From Brenneria populi (GTDB lineage Bacteria; Pseudomonadota; Gammaproteobacteria; Enterobacterales; Enterobacteriaceae), in the NCBI RefSeq assembly GCF_036016195.1, contig NZ_JAYWTM010000007.1, positions 248,001 through 312,000 on the forward strand: a stretch of DNA of 64,000 nt. The letters run 5' to 3'. A model generated the notes under the pieces. The model was not told the DNA's origin, did not search any database, and saw nothing but the letters and a program-made list of their open reading frames with translations. How positions within the stretch are numbered: position 1 is the stretch's first letter; each line of letters opens with the position of its first letter. Positions 34,654-43,594 of the stretch are shown here, piece after piece. A program made the position numbers and the translations under genes.

Positions 34654-35937
34654 TCAAATATTCACCAAGTCAGGCCAGTCCCAGTTATCATATCTTTGAA
34701 TTTTTGTCGTAAGTTCCTGTGGTGCTTCGCTGCCTGTAAGATTTTCACGATAACTAATTGAACCTATTGGTATTACTTGCTCAACACTGAGGGTATTAGG
34801 TTTCCAAGGCGTCAGGCGTTTATTAGGTTCAAAAACTTTAACGTCTCTGTTTATAGTTTTTAACCACGAAATACTTACGACTTCAGCACCAGCAGCATTG
34901 AGATACATCCTTGCGGTTTCATGAGCATTTCCCTCCGTACAAAAATCATCAATAATTAAGACTTTGGCTCCTCTTAATTTTGGTGGGTTAACATAACGCT
35001 CACCAGTATTTGAATTTTTTATAGGGGCCGGATTCAGGTGGACTGTATTAATTTGAGAGGTTATTGATACATCGCCACCTTGTCTGCGGACATTTTGTGA
35101 TTTATCCGCCGAAGTATGCCTGATAAATAGGTCTTTTAAGTATTTTCCCTTAAATGCTACTGCGAGGCCTTTTAGATCATGCTCCATTATCCCACCAAGT
35201 TTGTAAGGATTGTCAGAGCTGTGGCCCACATATGTCGTTATGTATTTTGCGCCATTACTTAATCCAGAGAAAAATATACTCGCCGCTAAGTATCTGATCC
35301 AGAAATCTGGAGTCCCTATTGATAATTTTGCTAACGACCGGGCATTTTCTGAGTAAAGACTAAAATCTGCAAGATAAGTGCTAAAAGGGGCTAATGCGTA
35401 GTAATGTGCATTCTTTAAATTGCCTTGCCATCCCCAAGTGGTTTCGCGCAGACAAAAAATATCTATAAAACGGGCAATTTCTTTAGGTGATGAAAAAAGA
35501 AATCCATATTCATTAACTGGTTCAAACCACGTTGCATTAAGAAATAAAACTTTTCCATTAGTTGCGGCCTGCAAGTCCTCATCAGAACGGCCTACATATA
35601 TAATTTCATTTCTTTCGAGATTTAGATCTTTCATTATAAAACTAATCGCCCGACCACTTTGTTTGGCTGGGATGTCTGAATTTAATGCACGGCAGTAGTG
35701 TTTTGAATTTGGATAGTATTTAGCAAAAAACTCATTTAACGGTATCTGTTTGTTATCGCTGAAAACCATCCTGTTGTTATTTGTAAGAAATATTGTTTGA
35801 ATATTCTTAGATGATAGGAAGTTTAATAATTTTCTGAATTCTTTGTTTATGGATTTCTTTTTTTCAGTTGAATGAGGGTTCGATCTTGTCGGTAATACAA
35901 CATCGCTTACAGAGAATATGACAGCTTTGAGAAGCAT
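34654..35937 (-). CDS. HAD-like domain fused to phosphoribosyltransferase domain
   Basis: 427 residues from ATG 35937 (GGGAG upstream; ATG 35949 is the alternative). The N-terminal half resembles a HAD fold (AVIFSVSDVVLP, FLTNNN, VGRSDEDLQAATN) but the catalytic DxD is replaced by SxS, so it should not act as a phosphatase. The C-terminal half has the PRPP loop LIIDDFCTEGNAHETA of type I phosphoribosyltransferases. It is the second gene of an overlapping pair with a DprA-like gene. Such DprA plus PRTase pairs are found in defence-rich regions; the substrate is unknown. Confidence 0.72.
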   Translation of the reverse strand: MLLKAVIFSVSDVVLPTRSNPHSTEKKKSINKEFRKLLNFLSSKNIQTIFLTNNNRMVFSDNKQIPLNEFFAKYYPNSKHYCRALNSDIPAKQSGRAISFIMKDLNLERNEIIYVGRSDEDLQAATNGKVLFLNATWFEPVNEYGFLFSSPKEIARFIDIFCLRETTWGWQGNLKNAHYYALAPFSTYLADFSLYSENARSLAKLSIGTPDFWIRYLAASIFFSGLSNGAKYITTYVGHSSDNPYKLGGIMEHDLKGLAVAFKGKYLKDLFIRHTSADKSQNVRRQGGDVSITSQINTVHLNPAPIKNSNTGERYVNPPKLRGAKVLIIDDFCTEGNAHETARMYLNAAGAEVVSISWLKTINRDVKVFEPNKRLTPWKPNTLSVEQVIPIGSISYRENLTGSEAPQELTTKIQRYDNWDWPDLVNI

Positions 35938-35948
35938 AATGACTCCCA

Positions 35949-36923
35949 TTAAAAAAATGTCAGTTGCTGTAGTGTATTGAGTGAGGGGGAGTTTAGAATT
36001 TTTTCAAATTCTTTATCATTGGTTAGTGGTGTTTTAAGTAACACTGCACCGTAGTTACTTTGCGCAAATTTAATTTCTTCATTTTCAGCCATGTCTCCAA
36101 ATACTGGACATAATATTTTTCTTTTGAGTTCAGAAGCACTTTTAACAGTGTGTGCAGTTCCGCTTTTAATATTCCACTCAACAGGGATTAAGATATCACT
36201 GATTGCAGCCTGAATTCTGTTGCGACGAACGAAATTTTCTTTGCTGGGTTTTTGGTCTGGTAAGTACTCAGTCACAATCAGGCCACCTTTGCTGACAATA
36301 TCATTTCTGATAGCTTCACTGTTTTTAGGGTAATTTGAGTAAATGCCGGTACCTAGAACAGCAATAGTTGGCACCTTAAACATCAAAGCGGATTCATGTG
36401 CAATCTGATCAATTCCAAACGCTAACCCACTTACTATCGAATAGTCCAAATTTATGAAGTTTGATATTACAGACTGAGTAAGAAACGTTGCTAATTTACT
36501 TGGTTCTCTAGTTCCTACGACACCCACACATTTTTTAGCCAATAGGGACATATCCCCTTGTGTAAAAAGCCAATACGGTGGGTTGGTAAGTTCTTTTAGT
36601 TTTTCCGGATAGGATGGTGAACCATGATGAATTATTGAAAATCCCTGCGCATGATAATTAATTAATAATGATTTTGCGGCGTCAATCATGCTGTTTCTGA
36701 ATTCGGGCCAAGTGGTCTCAGAAATATTAAAAAAAGTTTTATTAAGCCTTACCCCTAAAAGATCCTCGAACTTCTGAAATGTATTTGCTGTTATGATATC
36801 CCGAAACCTTATACCGTTTTGAGCTACTTTATATAAAGACCAGTAGCTGACGCCACGTATAGATGAAAGAGCCAATAATGCAGCACTTTCAGTGTTCCAT
36901 CGAGCCTGTTCAGTATCTGTCAT
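35949..36923 (-). CDS. DprA/Smf-like Rossmann protein
   Basis: 324 residues from ATG 36923 (upstream ATGs have no RBS). The DprA core is complete: CVGVVGTREPS, IVSGLAFGIDQIAHESAL, TIAVLGTGIYSNYPKNS, FVRRNRIQAAISD and SGTAHTVKSASEL. Classical DprA loads RecA on incoming single strands in transformation; stand-alone mobile copies probably bind nucleotides or DNA in defence. It overlaps the HAD-PRTase gene at its stop, so the two products likely act together. Confidence 0.83.
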   Translation of the reverse strand: MTDTEQARWNTESAALLALSSIRGVSYWSLYKVAQNGIRFRDIITANTFQKFEDLLGVRLNKTFFNISETTWPEFRNSMIDAAKSLLINYHAQGFSIIHHGSPSYPEKLKELTNPPYWLFTQGDMSLLAKKCVGVVGTREPSKLATFLTQSVISNFINLDYSIVSGLAFGIDQIAHESALMFKVPTIAVLGTGIYSNYPKNSEAIRNDIVSKGGLIVTEYLPDQKPSKENFVRRNRIQAAISDILIPVEWNIKSGTAHTVKSASELKRKILCPVFGDMAENEEIKFAQSNYGAVLLKTPLTNDKEFEKILNSPSLNTLQQLTFF

Positions 36924-37158
36924 TTTCACACGCCAAGTTACAAGACTTTTCATTGTTCTATCATATATTTGTTCAGTTGTGTAGAAGGGGCACCGCCAAA
37001 ACAAAAGCGTGTGGTTAAGTATGTGATATCATACAGTTAAGCGTATAAATTTGAGAGCAACGTTTGTAAGTCACTATGTAAAATCCTATTCATGCTAGTA
37101 ATTGACACGGCATGGATGAAGTTACATGTAGACAAACCATGAACCTCGGCGGTTTGTA

Positions 37159-38145
37159 GGGATTGCACAAGAGCGTTAGAAATTCCGTTTCATTCCAGTA
37201 ACATATCCCAAAAAAGGAATGACACATGTCCCAACCCTTCGATTTCGACAAAGCGCTGAAAGCGCTCCAGTCCGGCCAGTCCCTGACCGGCAAAGATGGC
37301 ATCTTAACGCCGTTAATCAAACAGTTAACTGAATCTGCCCTGTTCGCCGAGCTCGATTCTCATCTGGCTCAGGATGTGGACGCCAATCGTAAAAACGGCT
37401 CCGACAAAAAGACCATCAAAGCGACAACCGGCAGCTTCGGACTGGCCACGCCGCGCGACCGCAATGGCACTTTCGAGCCGCAACTGGTGAAGAAGCACCA
37501 GACTACCCTGTCCGACGAGATTGAGCACAAGATTATCCGCCTGTTCGCCCTCGGCATGAGCTACGCCGACATCAGCCGGGAAATCGAAGACCTGTACGCG
37601 TTCAGCGTTTCCACGGCCACCATCAGTGCCGTTACCGACAAGGTCATCCCCGAACTCAAATACTGGCAGCAGCGCCCGCTGGAACCGGTGTATCCTTTCG
37701 TCTGGCTGGATGCCATCCACTATAAAATCCGTGGGGATGGGCGCTATGTGAGCAAGGCGGCGGAGACAGCGCTGGATGAGTTGGATGCCAAATGGGGCCA
37801 GCAGTATCCGATGGTTATCCAGTCGTGGCGTCGGAAATGGGAAAACCTGTCAGCGTACTTCCGCTATCCGGCGGATATCCGCAAGGTGATTTACACCACC
37901 AACGCCATCGAATCGGTGCATCGGCAGTTCCGTAAGCTGACGAAAACCAAAGGCGCATTCCCGAACGAAAACAGCCTGTTGAAGCTGCTTTATCTGGGGC
38001 GAATGAATGCGCAGGAGAAATGGACAATGCCAATCCAGAACTGGAACCTGACCTTGTCGCAGTTAGCCATTTATTTTGACGGGCGACTGAATAACGTGAT
38101 TACGCTGTAGGACATTTACCGTGACACAGAATTCTGAACACTCCC
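37159..38145 (+). mobile_element. IS256-family remnant
   Basis: The right end is clear (GTGACACAGAATTCTGAACA then CTCCC, ending about 38,145). The left end (GGGATTGCAC at 37,159) is tentative and I see no target duplication. The transposase inside has a large in-frame deletion, so the element cannot move by itself. Confidence 0.65.
37226..38110 (+). pseudogene. IS256-family transposase with internal in-frame deletion
   Basis: 294 residues against about 402 for the family. The N-terminal helix-turn-helix part and first catalytic Asp (FVWLDAIHYKI) are present, then GRYVSKA joins directly to AETALDELDAKWGQQYP. About 108 residues are missing, including the VDGLKG segment with the second catalytic Asp. 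The C-terminal part (YTTNAIESVHRQFRK with the Glu) is intact. Inactive by itself, but it might still bind IS ends. Confidence 0.88.
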
Positions 38146-38576
38146 TTTCTATCTGCCAGTCTTGCCTGACGCACTTTAGGAAAGTGATTGCGGCCTGCAG
38201 CCGGTGGCAAATTCCCCGTGAACTCTACACGCCTATCAATGTTCCTGTCGATCATGGCAAGAGTATTGCCGACATCATGAAATGCTACCGATGCGGTGAA
38301 GTAATCCCTATCTTTGATTTTGAAAGGCATAACGGAAGAAAGCCACATACAGTTCAATACCGGTATTCCAAGACAGCGGGAGCGAAGTATTGGGCCAACA
38401 CCTGTCCGAATTGTAGAGCGCTACAGGGTCATTGGTTTCTCTATATGGAAATTCATGAGGATGGCTCCCTATGCCACCTGCAGAGCATCGATGACAACGA
38501 GTATGAACTCGGCCAAGTATGGGGAACGGATGAAGAAAAACTTGCGGCCATTCTTCATTTCGACAGTAAATTATGA
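38121..38576 (+). CDS. Zinc-ribbon protein, N-terminus replaced by IS end
   Basis: 151 residues as read, but the first about 9 residues (MTQNSEHSL) are encoded by the IS256 terminal repeat, so the original start is probably lost. Cys pairs CQSC, CYRC and CPNC suggest metal binding; ANTCPNCRALQGHWFLYME is the best-preserved part. An in-frame start in the IS end may still give a product. Function unknown. Confidence 0.5.
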   Translation: MTQNSEHSLSICQSCLTHFRKVIAACSRWQIPRELYTPINVPVDHGKSIADIMKCYRCGEVIPIFDFERHNGRKPHTVQYRYSKTAGAKYWANTCPNCRALQGHWFLYMEIHEDGSLCHLQSIDDNEYELGQVWGTDEEKLAAILHFDSKL

Positions 38577-38669
38577 TCATAAATAACGTGATAAAAATGT
38601 GATGATTTCCTTAAATTTATATGCTATTGATATAAAATGTTATGTTTTATTGTTTAACAGGGTGAGTTG

Positions 38670-39467
38670 ATGAAAATATATTTGGACCATAACATTATTA
38701 TTTATTTGCGTAATGGAAATGCAGATGAGCTTAGTAGGAAGATAGATGATTTGAAATCAAATGGAAATATTTTTTTATTTAGCCCTGCGCATTTAGAAGA
38801 AATTGCCGTGTCATACAAGAGATATAATGTAAATAAAAAAATTATTGATAGAGATATTTCATTTTTGACAGACCTTTGTGGAAATAATTCCTTAAGACCA
38901 AATACAAGAGAAAGCGTGGCCGTTGGTACGGAATACCCGATTGAATGCTTCCAACGAGTTATAAGATATTATGACAGAAATGATGAAGCCGAGATGATTG
39001 ATCGAGAGGTTATTGTCGATGCTAATGATAATCCCGCAGGCTCTCCTCAAGAGATGAATAATATACTTCCTGAAGATGTTCTTGAACACGCCCACTATAA
39101 AGAGAGGTTACTTTGTTCATTGGTGATTAATAAATATATAAGTCAAGAGGATTCTATTAAATACTTCAATTCGTGGCATTTCGACCAATCACCACCGAAA
39201 ATAATTAGAGACAGGTTCTGCGTTTTAGAACATTCTATAAATTTAATCGCTAACTGGCTTGAAAAACTTGGCTACTATAGAGAAAAAGAGACAAAGTATA
39301 GATCAAGGCTTCATGACGTTTCTCATATAATATATGGGAGATACTCTGATATATTTGTATCTAACGATAGTAAGTTAGTAAAAAAAGCTCAAGCAATATA
39401 TGCTTTTTTAGGAGTTGAAACTAAGGTCATGCTTATGCAACAATTTTTAGATGATCCTAAGTTATAG
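38670..39467 (+). CDS. PIN-like domain protein
   Basis: 265 residues from ATG 38670. The acidic metal-binding residues of the PIN fold can be placed: D in KIYLDHNIIIYL, E in SPAHLEEIAVSY, D in RLHDVSHIIYGRYSDIFVS and D in VSNDSKLVKKAQ. Such proteins are RNases, often toxins or defence effectors. No small antitoxin precedes it. It lies between the IS remnant and the relaxase and is very AT-rich, so likely acquired separately. Confidence 0.65.
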   Translation: MKIYLDHNIIIYLRNGNADELSRKIDDLKSNGNIFLFSPAHLEEIAVSYKRYNVNKKIIDRDISFLTDLCGNNSLRPNTRESVAVGTEYPIECFQRVIRYYDRNDEAEMIDREVIVDANDNPAGSPQEMNNILPEDVLEHAHYKERLLCSLVINKYISQEDSIKYFNSWHFDQSPPKIIRDRFCVLEHSINLIANWLEKLGYYREKETKYRSRLHDVSHIIYGRYSDIFVSNDSKLVKKAQAIYAFLGVETKVMLMQQFLDDPKL

Positions 39468-39556
39468 ATGATCTGCTAATATTTAAGATATGATAAACGC
39501 TCTACAATTTATCGTGAGCGTTTATTGACGAAAGATTATCTTTAACAATATAGTTG

Positions 39557-40978
39557 TTATCTATCTTTATAGCCATTATGTGGCCTTAGTTTGGGTATTG
39601 GCGGTTTCCCATCAGCCGCTAGTGTTGGTCTGTAGTTAAGAGCGCTATCAGGCTGTGCTGGTTTAACTGGACGACGTGGAAAGCGTCTAATCGCATCAGG
39701 TGTTGGACTATAAGTGTCACTGTTGAATCTGGCGCGTCTTTCATACTCAGTACGTGGCACATAGATGCCTTGAACCTCATCAAAGACATAGTTTTCAGCA
39801 ATACGCTTATCATGTTCAGCATCAACGGAAACAGGTGCAGGTTTCTTCTTAGCCCAGACAAATTTCTCTTTTATGTATTCTACTACCAACCGCGTGAAAC
39901 GTTTAAATATACCATCTTGACGAGGTTTAGCCTGCTTTCTCTTAGATTTAACAGGAGCGCGTTTAACCGTACTGGCAGTTGGGAAGGATGAGGTTTTCAG
40001 TTTAGTGCGTGTATGAGGCGTAGGGGCAACGAGAACAGGTTTTTGGCCTTCAGATGCTGACTGTGAACCTGTTTCAGAGAACTCTGTTCGAGGTTGTATT
40101 TCAGGCAATACGATTTCAACAGGCTCAGGCATTTCGGATACGGTGAAACTTCTAAGGTCAACAACGATCTGCAGATCTAAATCTTTGAAGGTGTTGTATG
40201 TGGCCTGTGCTTCCTGTTTCATCTCATCACGAACAGCCTGTTCAGCAGCACGTTTTTCCTGAACGCTCTTATTGTTCCACTTGGCACGATGGACACGTTG
40301 CATAGGTGGACGGCTGGTTGCTGTTGCCTTGGCGAGCCATAATGCTTTTGCTTCTACATCTAAGGTAATAGTGGCGTTTTCGAGTGCTTCATTGTATTGA
40401 GCATCAATAGAACGATGATCAATACGCTCATTGCTACCAGCAGCAGCCAGATAGCGATTGGCAATCACTGACCATGATTCACGCCAAAGGATTACGTTTT
40501 TCTTGTCGTTCCAGCTTCTTTCTTTTTTACCAAAGCCATCAGCAGTGATTGGTTTCAAAGTCAACATCACATGAGCATGGGGATTATTACCATCAAGATC
40601 GTGAAATGCGATATCGGCAATCATGCCCTTATCAACGAAATTTGTCTGGCAGTATTCAACAACCAATTTTATCTTGTCTTCATTGCTAAGTTCACAGGGA
40701 ATAGCTACATCAAAATAACGAGCTGTTTGACCGTCTTTTTGACGCTCAACTCTTTCTACTTCATTCCACAAGGCTGTTGAGCTTTCAATAATATGAGCAG
40801 GCGAGGAAGCTGGCGCTAATATCTGATGATGGAATAAATCTGTTCGGTGGCTGAAATCATATGTGTTGCCAGTGCGATCATCTGTTATTTTGCAACGCGC
40901 ATGGTAGGCAGCCTTCCTACAGGAAGACATGCCCTCAGAACGTTTCACAATTTTAAACTCCAGATGAAATATCGCCAT
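39557..40978 (-). CDS. mobA: MobA/MobL-family relaxase (MOBQ)
   Basis: 473 residues. MAIFHLEFKIVKRSEGMSSC and RKAAYHARCKI open the MobA/MobL domain; VERQKDGQTARYFDVAIPCE and DGNNPHAHVMLTLKP supply the HUH metal site, with Tyr near the N-terminus as nicking residue. A Pro/Lys-rich C-terminal tail replaces the primase of the IncQ type. It cuts and carries the oriT strand during mobilization. The probable oriT lies directly upstream at about 41,093-41,125, and a TraD-like partner is at 42,218. Confidence 0.9.
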   Translation of the reverse strand: MAIFHLEFKIVKRSEGMSSCRKAAYHARCKITDDRTGNTYDFSHRTDLFHHQILAPASSPAHIIESSTALWNEVERVERQKDGQTARYFDVAIPCELSNEDKIKLVVEYCQTNFVDKGMIADIAFHDLDGNNPHAHVMLTLKPITADGFGKKERSWNDKKNVILWRESWSVIANRYLAAAGSNERIDHRSIDAQYNEALENATITLDVEAKALWLAKATATSRPPMQRVHRAKWNNKSVQEKRAAEQAVRDEMKQEAQATYNTFKDLDLQIVVDLRSFTVSEMPEPVEIVLPEIQPRTEFSETGSQSASEGQKPVLVAPTPHTRTKLKTSSFPTASTVKRAPVKSKRKQAKPRQDGIFKRFTRLVVEYIKEKFVWAKKKPAPVSVDAEHDKRIAENYVFDEVQGIYVPRTEYERRARFNSDTYSPTPDAIRRFPRRPVKPAQPDSALNYRPTLAADGKPPIPKLRPHNGYKDR

Positions 40979-41092
40979 ATACTAATTAACCTCAAATATG
41001 ACCATGCTGCTGTTAGTTTTTCGTAAGAAAAACTCTATGTGTTGACCTTGGTTTTGCTTTTAGCCTGCGGCAGGCAACCGTCGGTAGACCCC

Positions 41093-41125
41093 ACACGCTC
41101 ACGAAGTGAGTGTATAAGTGGGCAT
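41093..41125 (+). other. oriT: Candidate oriT (IncQ-like)
   Basis: ACGCTCAC-GAA-GTGAGTGT is an 8-bp inverted repeat followed at once by ATAAGTGGGCA, matching the layout of IncQ/MOBQ origins (inverted repeat then TAAGTGCGCCCT with nic). It is 115 nt upstream of the relaxase gene and divergent to the mob accessory gene. Confidence 0.65.
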
Positions 41126-41299
41126 TGTTTTTTCTAACAATGTAAAAGCCTCTACTTAATTAATACGAAATATATTAACGACTGTAAAACAAAACGCCGA
41201 ATTAAGCGGCGCTATCTGGATGAAAGGGCGAAGTATTCCGCGATATTACACGGATGGGTTTTAGATAGCGTCCGAAGGACAAGGGAAGTATTAATTTAT

Positions 41300-41315
41300 C
41301 CCGCCGTAAGGCGGG
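41300..41315. other. GNRA-type mini-hairpin in the mob intergenic region
   Basis: CCCGCC-GTAA-GGCGGG, perfect 6-bp stem. Part of the 917-nt non-coding stretch 40,979-41,895, which otherwise holds the oriT and hairpin repeat copy 4. Confidence 0.5.
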
Positions 41316-41617
41316 AAAGACCTAAAACAAGAAAATAGTTGTTATAGCCGATAGTTTTCCCTGTTGCACAATTCACAGGTTAATAGAAAATTTTCAGGAT
41401 AAAATGCAACAGGTAAAAACAAAAACACTAATGATCAAAATTAAGTAACGTGGTGAGTATTAGATAAAATAGTTAGTGATTACTATCGCATAGTGTTGTT
41501 AAATTTGATTTCACTTTTCAGTTTCATACATTTTCTTAAACTGGTCATACCTGAGCATGGAGAAAAAATGAAAATTTGTATTGAGTTCGAACCCTCATCA
41601 TCGGGACAATCCCTCAC

Positions 41618-41653
41618 AGCAAGTGATTGTCGTCAACAATCACGAAATGCTGC
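41618..41653. repeat. Element-specific hairpin repeat, copy 4
   Basis: CAGC-AA-GTGATTGT-cgtca-ACAATCAC-GAAATGCTG with inner arms 41623-41630 and 41636-41643. Very close to copy 2. Confidence 0.75.
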
Positions 41654-41895
41654 CTTATTATATTAATTTGCCATTTCAATAAAAATAAAGTAGAGAATAA
41701 CAGGCGTGAAATAAAAGGAGAACAACATGAGGCTTGGTAGGCCATTAATTTAATGACAATAAATTCTGTGGCTTTGGGAATAAATATTTGGCTGATGAGT
41801 ATGTGGATCATCAGATAAAAATATAATGTTCTATCCTATTGAAAAATATTAAAAATGTGTTAATTGAATTGCACTGAATATTACAAGGAGAGAGT

Positions 41896-42189
41896 ATGCA
41901 TAAAAATCATGATGAGGCCATTGATTGGGTAGCAAGACGATTAATTGAGGATGGTATCTACACTAACATTGAACAAGCCTATGCTAAGGCAACAGATATC
42001 ATTAGCCGTAAAAGAGAGGAGATGAGAGAAAAACAGGAGAAGGATTATTTTCGTTTTCGTATTAAGTCCATAAAGAAAAGAATAGCATCAGGATACGAAT
42101 ACGCAAATATTCCATACAGGCCTAAAAAGCCGATAGTAAAAAACAACTATTCAGATTCATTTTTGGATTGGGATGCTGACGACAAATAA
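41896..42189 (+). CDS. Hypothetical protein
   Basis: 97 residues, charged and helical (KREEMREKQEKDYFRFRI). Good RBS (AAGGAGAGAG). It ends in SFLDWDADDK, an acidic DWD tail reminiscent of the two RepL-like proteins. It precedes the TraD-like gene by 28 nt, so a mobilization accessory role is likely. Confidence 0.58.
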   Translation: MHKNHDEAIDWVARRLIEDGIYTNIEQAYAKATDIISRKREEMREKQEKDYFRFRIKSIKKRIASGYEYANIPYRPKKPIVKNNYSDSFLDWDADDK

Positions 42190-42217
42190 AACTATAAAAA
42201 TATAAAGGAGAAAAATC

Positions 42218-42502
42218 ATGACAAGAAAAACAATCAAACAACAAATTGCTTCAGCACAGGAACGCCTATTTTTCTTGGAAGCTAAAAAGAAACAGCAAAC
42301 GAAAAAAGAAAACACGCGTCAGAAAATTATTTTCGGCGCAGAGGTTGCCAAAGTTTTAGGATGTGATATTGGTTATGTAGATAAGGAATTGGTTTTTGGG
42401 ATTCTGCTTGATATCCCGAATCTTAATGAAAGTGATGTTGATGCCTACAGAGCACAAGGTCAAGCCTATATTGAAAGTGTTTTAAATAAATCCAAGCAGT
42501 AA
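42218..42502 (+). CDS. TraD/MobC-like mobilization accessory protein
   Basis: 94 residues. QERLFFLEAKKKQQTKKENT and RQKIIFGAEVAKVL, then ELVFGILLDIPNL, match the small TraD (PF06412-type) proteins that accompany MOBQ relaxases and help open oriT. RBS AAGGAGAAAAATC. Transcribed away from the relaxase gene on the other side of the oriT region. Confidence 0.7.
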   Translation: MTRKTIKQQIASAQERLFFLEAKKKQQTKKENTRQKIIFGAEVAKVLGCDIGYVDKELVFGILLDIPNLNESDVDAYRAQGQAYIESVLNKSKQ

Positions 42503-42532
42503 ATTTTCCTTTTTTCACGTCCGTACGGTGAG

Positions 42533-42559
42533 CCGACCTAAAACTTGTTTTTAGGTCGG
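42533..42559. other. Strong hairpin after the TraD-like gene
   Basis: CCGACCTAAAA and TTTTAGGTCGG pair over 11 bp around CTTGT. There is no T run on either side, so processing or attenuation is possible and simple termination less so. Confidence 0.5.
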
Positions 42560-42777
42560 TGAGCTGCTAAGTGAATATGAATAAATCATTTTTAACCAAT
42601 TGCATCAATTGATAATTATTATATTGTGATTGGTGGCGTCCATCCTGAATTTTCTTGATATCAACTTCAGTGTCAACTCGATAGATATATTCAGTCATAG
42701 TGCTAATTATTATTTAAGTTAAATATTTGCTGTAAAGCCAAATCCAAAAGGTAGGATTTGGCTCAGAGATAATACGA

Positions 42778-43110
42778 TCAGGTATTATCTCTCACGGTCT
42801 TGGTGCTTCCGTTATTTTTTACCGATGCAATGCCTGTTTCACGAGATTGCGTGGTGGCATACAGTTGGCTTGTCCCAATAACCTGATGATTGGCCGCTTT
42901 TAAATTGAAATAGAATTTTCCATTGGCGGAATCTTTCTTTTCATACCTTTCATCTAAAGGACTATTTACCTGAACAGAGGCAATGCCATTCTCTGCTGCT
43001 CCTTTTGTCGTATAAAGCTCGCTGGTAAGAATAATTTCGCCATTACCTGCTTTAAGAACAAATCGGAACTGACCATCACTGCTCTTACTCAATTCGAACC
43101 AACCAGACAT
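42778..43110 (-). CDS. YegP-family protein (two DUF1508 repeats)
   Basis: 110 residues. Two repeats: GWFELSKSSDGQFRFVLKAG with IILTSELYTTKGAAENGIAS, and YFNLKAANHQVIGTSQLYAT with ETGIASVKNN, which is the YegP (UPF0339) signature. AAGGAG precedes the ATG. In E. coli yegP lies next to baeR on the backbone; here a copy sits on the mobile element and none is seen by baeR. Function unknown. Confidence 0.83.
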   Translation of the reverse strand: MSGWFELSKSSDGQFRFVLKAGNGEIILTSELYTTKGAAENGIASVQVNSPLDERYEKKDSANGKFYFNLKAANHQVIGTSQLYATTQSRETGIASVKNNGSTKTVRDNT

Positions 43111-43270
43111 ATGAACTCCTTGATTTAAATCGATGATGTAAACAGTATTTGAAAACGCATTTTATGCAAAACCAGTATGCCTGAAAACCCACTTGGTGGG
43201 AATGAGGTGATGAAGTCCATGATTTGTATTGACCTGATTTTTACTTTTATGTTGATATCCCTGTCCTACC

Positions 43271-43316
43271 TTGACTTTTTCAAGCGCTCCAATTAATCTG
43301 TACATAAATACGTACG
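43271..43316 (+). promoter_or_regulatory. Promoter and YefM-type operator of the toxin-antitoxin pair
   Basis: TTGACT (43271) and TAATCT (43294) are spaced by 17 bp. TGTACA at 43299-43304 and CGTACG at 43311-43316 lie 12 bp apart centre to centre, as in the long and short palindromes bound by YefM in E. coli. Confidence 0.65.
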
Positions 43317-43341
43317 TTTGTTGTATAGAGGAGACATTGCT

Positions 43342-43593
43342 ATGGCGCACGTCCGTTTGACCGAATTCCGTCAGAACATCGCCGCACATTTTGATGAGGT
43401 CATCTCATCAAGAGCGCCTTTGCTTGTTACACGCCAAGGGTCAGAGGCTATGGTCATGCTGGCTGAAGGGGAATACGAATCCATTCTGGAAACCCTGCAC
43501 TTGCTTTCAACTCCGGCAAACTCTGAGCGGTTGCGCGAAAGCATTAAACAGCTCAGTGACGGAAAGGTGGTAGAGAAGGATCTGACTCTCTGA
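43342..43593 (+). CDS. yefM: Phd/YefM-family antitoxin
   Basis: 83 residues from ATG 43342 (GAGGAG upstream). HVRLTEFRQNIAAHFDEVIS then PLLVTRQGSEAMVMLAEGEY is the Phd/YefM N-terminal DNA-binding fold, and the C-terminal NSERLRESIKQLSDGKVVEK wraps the toxin. It represses its own operon and neutralises the YoeB-like product. One nucleotide separates it from the toxin gene. Confidence 0.9.
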   Translation: MAHVRLTEFRQNIAAHFDEVISSRAPLLVTRQGSEAMVMLAEGEYESILETLHLLSTPANSERLRESIKQLSDGKVVEKDLTL

Positions 43594-43594
43594 T

